Shown here: positions 30,277 to 42,561 of the stretch, piece by piece | Numbering within the stretch: position 1 is the stretch's first letter | Layout: each line of letters opens with the position of its first letter | Source of the DNA: Gloeopeniophorella convolvens | Lineage: Eukaryota > Basidiomycota > Agaricomycetes > Russulales | Length of the DNA: 64,000 nt | Direction: 5' to 3' | NCBI GenBank assembly: GCA_022496205.1 | Contig: WTXD01000024.1 | Location: 1-64,000 of the forward strand | Notes under the pieces: model-generated | Seen by the model: only the letters and a program-made list of their open reading frames with translations | Told to the model about the DNA's origin: nothing | Databases searched by the model: none | Translations under genes and position numbers: made by a program

Positions 30277-32297
30277 CTATGCCTTACCTCGCCACCCTCC
30301 GAGCACATAGTACCGTGAGAGCGTGAGCAGCACGACCGCGATCATCACGGCGGAGCCTAGTTGACTCTCCGTTAGCCACGTTTGTGATGCCGCAGATAGA
30401 CGCAGCGCACCTGCATAGATGCCCACAGCCTCAAAGCCCTCCGTTGCGCGGTTTATCGCGCCGGATATTGGGGGGCCCACGAGCTCGCCAGGCGCGAGCG
30501 CGGTGAGGTACATGCCTGTACGGCGGCCGACATCGCTCGTCTCGCCGAGGGCCATCATGGGTGCAAGCATAAACCCCGCATACGCTCCAGAGAACATACC
30601 GTAGAGCAGCGAGACCGTGACAAGCGCCGCCTCACCACGCACGAACGGCCACACATATGTAAGGATGCCTGCGAGGAACGTCGCAGGTATTATCACCGTG
30701 AGCGGGCCTGCGAGCCGGATCAGTATTATCATGGGTTGGGGAGGTAGGGGGTTCACCGAAGCGATTCGCGATGAGACCGATAGCAAGGTGGCCCGCGGCG
30801 GAGCCCGCGTTCGCAATGGACACATAATAGAAGGTCAAAGCGCCAGAGGCGCCCTGCGACTGCGCGCTTGCGTTGATGAAAGTGAGCACTGCCCATCGTG
30901 ATACGTCAGCACATGCCGCGTGATCAATGACTGACCACACAACGCACTTGTGTACAGGCCAAGGAAGGTAGTAAAGCCTGAGAGGCAGTAAACGGTGTAT
31001 GCAGGGTCCTTGAACTGTTTCAGGTTGAGGAGGCCGCCTGGTACGAGCTTCGGCGGGAGTCGTCGTTTGAGGGTCTAGCCATCTTATGACAATGCGGCCA
31101 TGAGAGACACCGTCGTACCCACCAAGTTCGCGACGCCGAGGGTAAGTATATGGATGAAGGCAATGGTTCGCATTGCCCATTTAAACCTGAAAGGACGTCA
31201 ACTAGACACTGGAAGAGGGTAGCGCCCAGAGAGAGAATGTACCCAACTGCGATGTGCAGATTCCGGAATAAGATGGGGAATACTGCCCCACCTAGCGGCG
31301 AGCCAAACGCAAACACGCTGAGCGCCGGCTTGCGCCGGCGCTTGAACCAGTGTGCGACAGTGCTTGTACCAAAACATGCAATGACGCTTGATGCGAGCTG
31401 GCATGGCAGCATTATCTTTAGAAAGGTGGTAGTGGCGAGGTTCGGGAGACACTTACCCCAATACCAAAACCCTGGCAGAGAAGGAATTGCCAGTACTTCG
31501 TGCACTTAGCCGTGAGGAACGTACAAAGAATGAGCACGACAGTTGCGGCGAAGAGCGGGCCGTGAAAGTGACCCAGGTCGAAGAGGCGCCTGACGAGGAG
31601 CGCGGGAAGGAAGACGAGCGCATACTATCGTAACAACCCGTCCGAATCAGTCCAGAGTGCTTACGAACCTCAGACGGCGCAGAAGGAAACGCACTTGCGT
31701 CGAGCCGATCCACGCTCTGTGCATGCTATCAGAAGAGAATGATGCCCTAGCACAGACAGGCATACATTTCCGATGGGGTGTGTCCCTTGAGTACTACATT
31801 CTCGTAGTATTCCTGGAAGGCCTGAGGTGGGGAGCGGCCGGTGATCAGGCGTTAGCCACAGGGTGAGGGCAAGCAGGAGGAAGCACGTACGCCCCATGTG
31901 TTGATATAACCCAGCCTGAGAAACAGGAGAGCTGTAGCAGATGCAGCGCGTAGACAGGCAACGCAGCGAGCTCACGTCGAGAAATTAATGCAGATTCCCT
32001 GTTCCCAACGCCACATTAGCGACCCGCAAAAACTCCATAGAAAGAAAAGAAAAGAAAAAAATGTACTCCAATCACGACAGACCAGGCTTCGAAGCCACCA
32101 TTGGGGTAATTATCTTCGGTCGGCTGGTTCACCGCTCTGAGTACGGCTGCATTCTCATCACTGGGGCTGACCGGGCTGCCTTTCTCGCTATCGCTATGCT
32201 TAGGGTGCGCGCCGCTGGCACGTTTATGCGGGACAGCGGTGAGCCTCAGCGCAGTGGGAGCGGTGTCCTTCTCCATCGACCACGCCGGGTGGGACAT
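30277..32297 (-). CDS. MFS monocarboxylate-transporter-like protein
   Basis: Twelve exons on the minus strand, in coding order: 32067-32297, 31976-31998, 31891-31915, 31766-31821, 31695-31716, 31457-31624, 31243-31397, 31123-31186, 30948-31074, 30757-30888, 30411-30707, 30277-30356. All introns are GT-AG, 48-70 bp, and phases agree, giving 459 residues. The N-terminus is a soluble tail, then YPNGGFEAWSVVIGG and GYINTWGAFQEYYE, the start of the fungal MCT-like group. Later come WIGSTQYALVFLPALL, QGFGIG, VAHWFKRRRKPALSVFAFGS and GETSDVGRRTGMYLT. The substrate cannot be told; relatives are monocarboxylate or related organic-acid permeases of the plasma or organelle membrane. Exons 2, 3 and 5 are only 22-25 nt. 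No lesion was found, so the gene should be functional. Confidence 0.92.
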
Positions 32298-33099
32298 TGA
32301 TGGATGATGGGACTAGACGCGGCATTGAGAGACCCCCAACATGCTTGTATCCCCCTCTTGTATTTATTGCGTTCATGTAGTCCACCAGCCGGCATCCTGT
32401 GTGCATCCGGTTTGGAGCCAGAACCAGTGGGCCGCGGGGAACAGACTGGGAGCCACGCGAATGCCGCCGCAATTCCGCTGGATGCAACCAATTTGTATTT
32501 GTGCGCCGTGTTGGCGGGGCTTGCATCCGCCGCGCACGCAGGGGCAACTGCGCAGTGCGAGCCGACTATCAATACCGATATCTACCGCTGGGGTTTTTGC
32601 GGTGGCCCGGCGATACGCGCTGGGATTTAGATGTCTGGTTGCGAGGTTGGTGTGCAGTCGAGGATGCGAAGGCTAAATAGACTCTGGTAGGGTGCTCCCA
32701 GAAACCTAGCATACCAGGTCCTTTCTGGCCTGACCGCGCAAGGGGCCGCGGAATAGCCTAGCAATTGATTGCAAGCCAATCGATTGCGCCTTCGGCAAGC
32801 CACATCATGTCGAGCAAGTGCCTCCTCTGAGACCTCTCTCGACGCTGGGACGCCATCTGACGCACACGTGGAGTTTTGGCGGATCGTTCCATATCCTGTG
32901 CGGGGTCGCGAGCATCGAACATAGGGTTACATGTGGAAGAGGCGTCCGGACTCGGTGATATGATTGTGGTTTGCGTGAATTGGCGAGCTTCTTGCAGGGG
33001 GAAGACAATTGGTGTCAGCAGATGGGGTAGGTCCCATTGCTATTGCAGCAGGGGTGCTTCGTCCGTCCCAGTTGAGGACTCTGGGGCGAGGTTTATTCA
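32298..33099. other. Upstream region of the MFS gene, no second gene seen
   Basis: This stretch must include the promoter of the minus-strand transporter. No TATA box stands out. Overlapping short frames at 32300-32680 in several frames are typical of GC-rich non-coding DNA. The right part abuts Copia element B. Confidence 0.5.
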
Positions 33100-33584
33100 T
33101 GTTGAAGCGCAGCAGAGGGTGGAGTGACAACTGAAGGACACAGAGTGACGCTCAGTCAGAGAAGGTCAAAAGACTAATACATTAGTGCAATACCTGAAGG
33201 ACACAGAGTGACGCTACAAGGTAAGGTAAGCATAAGGTAGAAGTGAAAGGAGTGTAAGTGTACTTGCCTCAGTCAGAGAAGGTCAAAAGACTGAGGCTAC
33301 AGAGGCGAAGAAAGAGGTCCTTATATACAGTAAGGAGCGACAGATAGCATGTGATAAACACTGCTTAGAAAGCCTAGGAGACCCACATGAAACGGAGTAA
33401 GAGTGGGTACCGGAGTACAAGGTGGGTCATAGAATGCCCTAGAATAGTCCAGAACATGGAAACGAATGTGGGGCTGAACACAGCCTTAAGTCTAGAACAT
33501 TATGTACACTAGATAAGATAGTCCTTGATCATTAGGTCCATATCTAATCTAATCAGAGCCGCCAGGACACTGTCCGTCTCAACA
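33100..33584 (-). repeat. 3' LTR of Copia element B
   Basis: 485 bp, minus orientation, ends TGTTGA and TCAACA. It has the same layout as the LTR of element A: TATA box, hairpin CCTCAGTC/GACTGAGG and a second half-copy of the hairpin. Confidence 0.95.
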
Positions 33585-33593
33585 TCCCCCCGT
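33585..33593 (-). promoter_or_regulatory. Polypurine tract of Copia element B
   Basis: On the minus strand acgggggga lies directly in front of the 3' LTR, nearly identical to the tract of element A. Confidence 0.75.
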
Positions 33594-33607
33594 GATCAAG
33601 ACATCCA

Positions 33608-36600
33608 TCATCCTACTAAACCCATTTGCCCAGAGAGCAGGGAGTGGCGCGATTTGGCAAGTGACTTTGTTAAGCCATCTGCTACCATGTCCTCTGTCTT
33701 GGTGCGAACCAGATCTACGACGTTGTTTTGAACGTACTTGCGGATCTTGTGGTGCTTTAGCTGGATATGTTTGGATCTCCTGCCAGTAACTGGATTGCTG
33801 GCGAGGTCAACTGAACCTTTGTTGTCGCCGTGCAACAGGATTGGATCTTCAACATTGTATCCTAGCTCAGAGTAGAAGCTCTGATACCACGCGGCTTGGT
33901 TGCCAGCGTCGGTTAAGGCCATGTACTCGGCTTCAGTGGTGCTGAGGGCGATGGTCTTTTGCTTGCGCGAGGACCAAGAGATTGCGCCTTCTGCTAGAAG
34001 GAATACGTAGCCAGAGGTGGAACGATAGTCGTCTGGGTTGTCTCCCCAGCTTGAGTCGGAGTAACCATAAAGTCCGACCCCATTGGCCCCATCATAGCGG
34101 ATGCGATAGTTAATAGTCCCCTTGAGGTATTTGAGGACATATTTTGCAAGGCTTAGATGTTTTGGTGAGGGATTTGCTGCGTACTGGGCAAGGCGTCCCA
34201 CAGCAAAGGAAATGTCCGGTCTTGTGCCAAGGTTTGCATAGAGCAAACTTCCGATGAGAGATTGATAGTACTGTCTCTCTTCAGCGGATGCCTCCTTATC
34301 TGACTTGACAAGGTGCACTTCGGCGCCGGCAGGAAGGGGGGTGAGGTTAGGATCGGCACCATCCAGCTTGAATTGCTTCAGCTTGTGGAGGATATATCCT
34401 GACTGGTCGATCTCTAGGCGGCGTAAGGGTCGATCGCGAGTAATGCGAACCCCGAGGTAGGACTGGATTTCTCCAAGATCCGTCATCTCATAGCGCGCAC
34501 TAAGAGCAGTCTTGATGCGAGTAACCTCAGATAGGGAGTTCCCCATCAAAGTGATGTCGTCAACGTATAGAATAATGATGATTTTTATATCCCCCCCACG
34601 TTGAAGATACACATAGATCCCAGCATCTGAGACCGTGCGCGTAAAGCCAAGTTCCTCAAGAACTCCATGGAATTGCAAGTTCCATGCGCGTGAAGCTTGT
34701 TTGAGACCGTAGATTGCCTTTTTAAGGCGGCAGACCTTGTTCTCCTGGCCTGGTACTGCGAAACCTTGTGGTTGCTCCATATAGATCTCTTCATCCAGGT
34801 TGCCATGAAGGAACGCCGACTTGACGTCCATCTGGTGGATTTCCCAATCCTCTAGCGCAGCTAACGCTAGCAAGAGTCATAGTGACTCAAATCTGGCAAC
34901 TGGAGAGAAGGTTTCATCGTAGTCTATCCCAGGGACTTGTGTAAAGCCCTTTGCCACCAACCGAGCTCGAAAGCGTCCATCTGCTTTGAGCTTGAAAACC
35001 CATTTGGATTTTACTGCTTTGCGACCTGCAGGGAGATCCATTAACTCCCATGTGCCGTTCTTGGCAAGAGCGTCCATTTCATATTGGCACGCTTCAGTCC
35101 ATTCCTCCGCGTTTTCAGACCGCATTGCCTCTTTATAAGTGGCAGGATCTTCACCAATTGCAGCTGCAAGTAGCTCTGCAATTCCCAGACGTCCAGACCG
35201 GAATTCAGCGTTATCTCCAGAGTAGTACTTGGGGTTAGGACGATGCGGGCGCGCAGTGCGCCGCACAGGCCGAGCCTCATCCATTTCCCTAAGTAGCCGG
35301 CTACGCTGCTCGGCATTCCCCCGCATTTGCTCAGGAGTTGGGTGGGGTGGATCTACTACTGGTGGCTGAATTATAGGTTCCAGTCTCTCCATATGTGGAG
35401 ATACCACGGCTGGCCGGTGAACTGGCCGTGTGGTGCGTCTTTGAGGGGTCTGAGGGACCGGTGTTTGTCTGAATAGAGGTGGAGGAGTGACAGGTCGCTG
35501 TACAATGAAGGGGTTTTCTTCCTGTTTTTCTTCCTTTGCAGGCGGATTAGGCGGCGCAGGAGAGGGAACAGGAGGTGGTGGAGGCGGTGGATTCGCCGGT
35601 GGGATAGCAAGTTGTACCGTTGGCACTGGTAAGACAACTGGGGCTGGTTGGAGAACAGTAGAGGACGGCTCAGGCCTCTGCTTAGATGGGAATGTGCTCT
35701 CATCAAAGGTCACATCGCGGGACACTTCAATAGAGTGAGTACGTCCATTCCATAGTCGGTAGCCCTTAGAACCCGACTCGTACCCAACAAATGTGGTCTC
35801 AATCGCCTTAGCGTCGAGTTTCCTACGCTTGTCACTAGGCACATGTTTATATGCCAAGCATCCGAAGACGCGAAAGTAAGAGACATCAGGAGTGTGACCA
35901 GCACTCCAGCGCTCAATGGGTGTGCGCCACTCAAGCGTTCTGGTAGGGGTACGGTTATAGACGTGCACAGCAGCGCCTACCGCTAATTCCCAGAAGCCGA
36001 AAGACAGTCCAGCATGATGTAGCATAGACAGTGCCTTGTCCATAATGGTGCGGTTGAACCGCTCGGCTTTACCATTCTGCTGAGGCGACCCTGGCATTGT
36101 GGTGTGATGCTCAATTCCCTTCTCCGTGAGGATCTCCTTGACAGTGCCCGACAGGTACTCGCCACCTCGGTCTGAATGCAGAGCCTTTAGCGGTTGGGCA
36201 GTTTATGTTTCCGCCCATGCTAGGAACTTCCTGAAGGCTGCAGCAAACTGATCCTTGGTTTTAAGGTAGAAGACAACTGCGTGACGCGAGTAGTCGTCTA
36301 TGAAAGTGGCTGTGTACCGGGCACCTTGGATGGAGTCCTTCTGCATAGGCCCGCAAGATCACTGTGAACAATCTCTAGAATGCGAGAGGCCTTTTTGGAG
36401 GAGTGAGGGAAGGGAAGTCGTGTGCTCTTGCCAAATTCACAAGCCGGACAAGGAGCAGAGGGCACGACTGAGCTATCAAGTGCAAGACCCTTGACAGAGT
36501 CTGCATGGCGCTTTAGGGTTTCATATGATACATGACCCATGCGCTGATGCCAGAGGTCCAAAGTGAGGGCAGTGGACCCAACATGTGCATTGAGGGACTG

Positions 36601-37902
36601 TACTGAGGCGTCTAACCAGTAAAGGTTGCCTTCTAAGTAGCCCGTTGCAACATGACTCTGGTTGACAGAGATTTTAAAGGAGCGTTCCTCAAACGTGACA
36701 GTGGCCCCTTTCTGTGCTAGAGCACGTGTAGATATAAAGCGTGTCTTGACATTTGGAATATGCAGCACATTATTGAGGGTTATCACGGAGTTCTGCCCTG
36801 TTTTGAAGACGACGGTGCCAACACCACATTGCTCGACTGTAGAGTTGTCTCCCAGGCTTATACTGCCTTTGGTGAGGGAGTAGTCTGTGAAGTCGGAGCG
36901 GTAGGGAGTGATATGGTGTGTTGCGCCAGAGTCCATCATCCAGCGGGATCGCACAGAGGCATAAAGGGAAACGCGCAGTTCATTGTCCACCTCCTGAATA
37001 GTGGCGGTGGTAGGTACTAGTACATGTGCGTTGGCGGACTTGTTACTGTCCACCACCTTGTTGCCCTTGGCATCCACCTTTCCATACTCAATGTCCTTCT
37101 TCAGCTTGCGACAATCAGGGCGGATGTGACCTTTTTTCTTGCAGTAGTGGCAAGTCACATCCTTTTTCTTGGGTTTGTCACCCTTGCCCTTGATGGGCGC
37201 CCTGGCCGCATTGAGAGAGCCATTGAACTGACGGCGCGTTTCCTCATTGAGGATTGTCTGCGCAATGTTGTCGTGCTCCAGCTTTGAGGGCAAGCTGGCA
37301 GCGAGGATGGTGGAGGCCACCGTGTCGTATGACGCCGGCATGGCCTGGAGGAGGATGAGGCAGAACTGGAGGTCAGAGACCCCCATGCCCGCAGAGGTGA
37401 GGTTGTTCCTCAGCGCGTTCAGCTCATTGAGCTGAGGTGTCATTGGCTTGGAGTCGTCCAGCCGCGCTTGGGTCAAGCTGACCCAGTTGTTGAAGGCCGT
37501 AGTGGCCCCAACGCCCGCATAGGTTTCCCTAAGCTTGCCCCACTTGTGAGCCACTGTAGGGTAAGTGGCATCGCTCTCAATGGAGCTCCAGATGGTGTAG
37601 GCCATGTGGGACATAAAGTATCCCTTCATGACGCCTTGGGCCGTGTCCCAGTCTTCTTGGGTGGCATGGGACGGCATTTCTTTGAGCTCCAAGAGCCCAC
37701 CAAGGTTGGCCATCATGAGGAGGCCTTTGAACGAGGTAGACCACTCGTTCCAGTTGGAGCCCTCAAATTTGTTGCCTGGATTAGGTGTGAGCTTCATGTC
37801 CTTGAGGTTAAGTTTCAAGGACGAGGTGGAGGCAGGAAGGGATGCAGTTGGTGGCGGCGACTGCGCAGGGAGAAAAGCAGATGGAGAGGGAGGTGTCGAC
37901 AT
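33608..37902 (-). pseudogene. Copia Gag-Pol, inactivated by a frameshift and two stops
   Basis: Three open pieces follow each other on the minus strand: 37902-36298 (Gag, zinc knuckle CHYCKKKGHIRPDC, protease MMDSGATHHIT, start of the integrase), 36097-34877 (rest of the integrase, Pro-rich linker, start of reverse transcriptase) and 34873-33608 (reverse transcriptase with YVDD, RNase H with GYSDSSWGDNPDD and HGDNKGS). Lesions: a frameshift just after HSDLAG near 36350; a TAA at 36203-36205, where element A has a Gln codon in the aligned WAET/WGET motif; and a TGA at 34877-34879, where element A has Arg in FESLRLLL. Both stops are explained by one C-to-T change. The N-terminus differs from that of element A, so A and B are related but separate families. 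Confidence 0.93.
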
Positions 37903-38779
37903 GTTGTCAAAGGTGCGATGGTAAGGTCTGTTGCCGAGGAGCAGTCAGCAACAGTGCTGGTGCAGAGAAGATGTAGATGCCTCCTGCGCATGTGAACTTG
38001 TACCTCTGATCATAATGACCAGTCCTCAGAGCCCATGATGTGCGACTTTGTAATGTACTTTGTAAAGTAATCCACTGTAGAGATGAGCCACCCGGCACGA
38101 CCATAGAGACGGCATTGAAATAGCCCATCTATGCGCTTTGGGGGAGTCTCTACTTAAGGCCTAGATGATTGGGCCAGTGGATAAGGGGGTCCAATTTGTT
38201 CTACATGCATGGCGCTCTGTTTCCCAATGGTCAAAGACCTGGTACTGACGCTGGTTCATGCAGAGGTGAACTGTGAGGCTCATCCCTATGTACTACTGTA
38301 TAGTAGGGTAGCGCAGTTGTAACAGGCGCAAGGTCTAGGGTGGTGTTCCCCGCCTTGTTATACACCAAAACCGCTCCCACTTAAGGGCAGACGGCCAACC
38401 GTTCACTAGCCAAAAAGCATCACAAGGGGCTTCCCCCCTGCTTGCCTAAGGGGCCATAAGGGCCGCTCTTCTGGCTCCACACACAGCGGCTGACTACTGC
38501 ACGCTGGTGGGTTTCCCCAGGAACATGTACAGTAGTGTATAGTAAAAGTACTGTAGTGCGCACTGTGGGGTGAGGAAGCTCACTGTGGTTCTGCGTCGCC
38601 ACGCTCCGTCCCACAGCTTGCAGGAAGTCTGGTTAGACCCAAGTGCTATGCACAATCCCATGGCCTAGCCAGGGAAGGAGGAAGGAAAGAATGGAACAGA
38701 GGCTCGCCTTGTTGGGAGTGAAGATGCGTTGTCTTGTCAAGGGAGCTTGTGTAAATCTTCTGTGCAAGGTATCTAGGCA
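37903..38779 (-). other. Untranslated leader of Copia element B
   Basis: About 0.9 kb between primer-binding site and Gag start, similar in plan and in part in sequence to the leader of element A (shared stretch gatcagaggtacaagttcac). No conserved frame was seen. Confidence 0.65.
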
Positions 38780-38791
38780 GGGCCCATAACC
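38780..38791 (-). promoter_or_regulatory. Primer-binding site of Copia element B
   Basis: On the minus strand ggttatgggccc directly follows the 5' LTR, the same internal initiator-tRNA-Met complement as in element A. Confidence 0.8.
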
Positions 38792-39274
38792 TGTTGAAGC
38801 GCAGCAGAGGGTGGAGTGACAACTGAAGGACACAGAGTGACGCTCAGTCAGAGAAGGTCAAAAGACTATACATTAGTGCAATACCTGAAGGACACAGAGT
38901 GACGCTACAAGGTAAGGTAAGCATAAGGTAGAAGTGAAAGGAGTGTAGTGTACTTGCCTCAGTCAGAGAAGGTCAAAAGACTGAGGCTACAAAGGCGAAG
39001 AAAGAGGTCCTTATATACAGTAAGGAGCGACAGATAGCATGTGATAAACACTGCTTAGAAAGCCTAGGAGACCCACATGAAACGGAGTAAGAGTGGGTAC
39101 CAGAGTACAGGGTGGGTCATGGAATGCCCTAGAAGAGTCCGGAACACGGAAACGAATGTGGGGCTGAGCACAGCCTTAAGTCTAGAACATTATGTACACA
39201 AGATAAGATAGTCCTTGATCATTAGGTCCATATCTAATCTAATCAGAGCCGCCAGGACACTGTCCGTCTCAACA
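38792..39274 (-). repeat. 5' LTR of Copia element B
   Basis: 483 bp, minus orientation, with the same ends as the other family-B LTRs. It shares several variant bases with the solo LTR at 39896-40380 (for example gagtccggaacacgg), so the two come from one sublineage. Confidence 0.95.
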
Positions 39275-39895
39275 ATTCGCCGCCTGGAGTAGGTAAGATC
39301 TCAGTTGAGTCAGTCTTTAGCAAGAGTCCAGACTGGCAATGCGGACGCACAAGATGAGATATGGCTATCCAAAATTATCCGTTATAAGTCCTGCCTGGTG
39401 CGCGGCGGTGAGTTGCAAGAAGTAACAAGCACTAAATAGGCGTACCTTTCATAGTCCATCGAATTCACACACTGCGCATCAATTAGCGCCCGTACACGTT
39501 GACTCGATTGTAGCTCTTCAATACTTACGTCTTCTCGCGGTGCATACTTACTTGCTATTGCGTACGGACATTGTCAAGTCCGAGTTTCTCTCGCCGGCAT
39601 TATAGGTAGAACAGGCTCTGGGCGATCATTTGCGAGACAGATCGTGGCACATGCGGAGCCCTGTGAGGCCGGCAGAGGATAGTATGTCCCGGTCTAGTGT
39701 AGTAGTTGAGTATGAACGAGGGTTCCACCCTGCGGTCGGCTGGAAACAGCTGCGAAGGCGTGGTACTGGAGAGGCTTGAGGTAGGGAACTCCGAGCAGAA
39801 TGTCATTAATCATTAGTAGGTCGGGCAGGGTCGGACCTGGTCGGACCTGGTTAGACCTGCGGGCCGGGGATCAAACTCAGATCCGAGCAAGCCGC
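39275..39895. other. Spacer between element B and the next solo LTR
   Basis: No gene. A short direct repeat (gggtcggacctggtcggacctgg) lies near 39828-39850. A sequence near 39868 resembles a tRNA B-box on the minus strand, too weak to call. Confidence 0.45.
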
Positions 39896-40380
39896 TGTTG
39901 AAGCGCAGCAAAGGGTGGAGTGACAACTGAAGGACACAGAGTGACGCTCAGTCAGAGAAGGTCAAAAGACTAATACATTAGTGCAATACCTGAAGGACAC
40001 AGAGTGACGCTGCAAGGTAAGGCAAGTATAAGGTAGAAGTGAAAGGAGCGGTAGTGTACTTGCCTCAGTCAGAGAAGGTCAAAAGACTGAGGCTACAAAG
40101 GCGAAAGAGGAGGTCCTTTTATACAAGTAAGGAACGACAATAGCATGTGATAAACAATGCTTAGAAAGCCTAGGAGACCCACATGAAACGGAGTAAGAGT
40201 GGGTACCAGAGTACAGGGTGGGTCATGGAATGCCCTAGAAGAGTCCGGAACACGGAAACGAATGTGGGGCTGAGCACAGCCTTAAGTCTAGAACATTATG
40301 TACACAAGATAAGATAGTCCTTGATCATTAGGTCCATATCTAATCTAATCAGAGCCGCCAGGACACTGTCCGTCTCAACA
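39896..40380 (-). repeat. Solo LTR, Copia family B, copy 3
   Basis: 485 bp, minus orientation. Flanking pentamers are GCCGC (39891-39895) and GCTGC (40381-40385), a duplication with one C/T difference at a CG site. Confidence 0.93.
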
Positions 40381-41050
40381 GCTGCGCAGCCCGTAGGCCT
40401 CCGTACCAATGGATGACTTCCCGTAAGGATTTCAGAGAAGCGGTGGAATAAGGGATGCAGAGGCAGGGGGCACAAAGTCACGAGAGCCTGAGGAGGATGC
40501 GGGATTGTAGACTACATACGCGGATGGCACTCCGGGAGAATCCGAGACTTCCCTCCCTTCCTCCACCTCGCCCGGCGGCTCCGCCGCCTATAACGATGAT
40601 CGGGATTATAAGTCGAGTCGAGATACTATGATGTATCTAGATATGAATAATCTGAAAACGGCTTCCCGTGCAAGAACGGTTGCACACAACTGCTTGAAAT
40701 TTTGATGTTATGTTCTTGTACATACAGTAGATGTTCTGGTAGAAAATGGGGTGAGTAGGATGGTTAGTTGGAGAGTAACTGGTCGCTCTTTGCGAGCTAT
40801 CGACAATTTCACTACTAATGGCTCAGGAACCGGCTCTGTATTGGGCTTGAGGCCATGAGACTTGGAAATATGTATCTACAGGTGAATGCGAGCGTGTTTC
40901 ACACAGTATTATTGAGCCTGTGTATGCCAGGCATCGTATTCGAGGTATGTCCCTCTCGAAGGACTCTTAGCGTGACATTGATATTCAAGCTCCGAGCCGA
41001 TCTCGACTGGAGATCGCGGCTAGCTCGTGTTACAGCGGATTGCAAAACGA

Positions 41051-41261
41051 TAGGCCCCTTTTTGACTTTTTACACACACAGCCGGAGTCTAGCGGGAATC
41101 AGAACCGTCACCAAGCAAAGGAAACCATCCAATCACATTTGTTTGCGTGCCTATCAGCCGAGCACGACAAATCGAAATGAGTGCGCTTACAGGCGGACCT
41201 TCCATATTGGGCTGAGCGCGGGTCAAACGCCTGTGTGTGTAAACGGTCGAGAAGGGGCCTA
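41051..41261. mobile_element. Small MITE with TAGGCCCCTT ends
   Basis: The left 31 bp (starting taggccccttt and ending acacacacag) return in inverted form at 41231-41261 with 27 of 31 bases matching by my count. Each tip carries TA, so the element may be 41053-41259 with TA duplication, or the TA may belong to the repeat. At 211 bp it is too short for a transposase and would depend on one elsewhere. Confidence 0.7.
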
Positions 41262-42500
41262 AGGCTGTATCTTGGTGGTCCGATGGTGTTCTGGCCTCGA
41301 AACCGGCAGCACGGCATGTGTGACATGTGACAGATCGTGACGCGAGCCGACTCTTGCGGGAGTTTTGACCTCGCTTTCGGCATTGCTCTGGCACAATCGA
41401 CATTATTGAACGGACCCGGTGTCACGCGCGGCGCGGCCCCGGAGCCGCCCACGTGGCAACGTGCGCCAAACAAACATGGACACCTACCATTCGCGGAATC
41501 AGTGTGCGTCGGCGAGCCTTCTACTGCCTTCTGCTGCATTTTACCGGAAATGCTGCACGATGGATGCTTCTGGTGTGGTTATTAGGTGCGTCCATGCGCG
41601 CAGGCTGTGTGCCTGTTCTAGGTGCTTATCGTCCTCTGCTGTCGCAGGCTGTCAGCCCAGTCACCTCGATGCGGCAAAGGAATTCGATTCGTGCGCATGC
41701 GCATACGCCGTACGCCGCTGAGGAGGGGTAAGGCGCGGACAAGAGTCCTACCTTGGCTGTCGCAACTTGGGGTCACTGCGCAAGATAATGGAAGTCTCCC
41801 TGGGAAGACTCGCTGTGTTGGAAGGGGTTAGGTGCATCTGGACCCCGAGCTCCAACTTAGGCCACGTTTGCTATATGCTGGTCTCTATGGTGCCTGTTGG
41901 AAGTCCGATGACGCAGCCAATGTGCAGAACCACGGAATCTGATGACATCGTAGCGGTGTATGGCGGATCATTACTGAGGAGAAGTGCGCGGCCCTGCGTG
42001 TCCCACAGAATAGGTTGTTCCGAGCCGACGTGGACGAGACTTTGGAGACGTGGTGCCTGCTGGACTCCCATGGTCAAGGAGATTTACTTCCCAGCTGGGG
42101 GCTGCGGTGGATACTCTGTATCACCAAGCCGGTTTGGCCGAGATCATGCAACGGCTGCCCGTTCTGTGCGCGACTTGTCTCGACTAGCGAGCCTACTTCA
42201 TTGCAACACACCGTGGCCCCACTATGCTCTCGTTCTCTCAGGCTGAACAATCCAAGTCATTATCCTCATCTCTACCATGAATCCCCTGCAGTCATGGTAC
42301 CATGTTGCGGTGTTGAGAGCGGATGAGCGGGGTCGGGTGGAAATGGTGGTGCACGGGAACTGCTGAACTAAGCGCTGCAACCGAGCTTGATGCAAAACGC
42401 AGCCCCATTTGATCCTGAAATACTGTGATAATTATCGCAGCAGATACTGTCCATTCTATTTCTGCTCTCGGAATCACGCTGTCACGTCCCCTCCCCCCAC

Positions 42501-42510
42501 ATATATAAAG
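42501..42510 (+). promoter_or_regulatory. TATA box of the aspartic protease gene
   Basis: atatataaag lies about 52 bp before the ATG at 42562 and is followed by a CT-rich stretch, the usual core promoter plan of highly expressed fungal genes. The short distance leaves no room for an upstream coding exon. Confidence 0.7.
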
Positions 42511-42561
42511 CCTCCCCATTGTCCTCCTCTCTCTATCACACTTCAATTACACTTGAACACC

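Larger units (their letters stand above)
33100..39274 (-). mobile_element. Degenerate full-length Copia retrotransposon, element B
   Basis: 6175 bp on the minus strand with LTRs at both ends, primer-binding site, leader, Gag-Pol relic and polypurine tract. Flanking pentamers are ATTCA (33095-33099) and ATTCG (39275-39279), a target duplication with one transition at a CG site. The LTRs differ at roughly ten positions including two 1-nt indels, so this insertion is older than element A. Its LTR is the founder type of the six solo LTRs in the window. Confidence 0.95.
40381..42561. other. Intergenic region upstream of the protease, contains a small MITE
   Basis: No protein gene is supported; the longest frames (for example 41767-42246) have no recognisable domain. 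A 211-bp inverted-repeat element lies at 41051-41261. The last 60 bp hold the TATA box and CT-rich leader of the protease gene. Confidence 0.5.

Noticed and set aside
41767..42246. 159-residue plus-strand frame upstream of the protease
   Set aside because: No domain, no splice plan, no similarity to other parts of the window.
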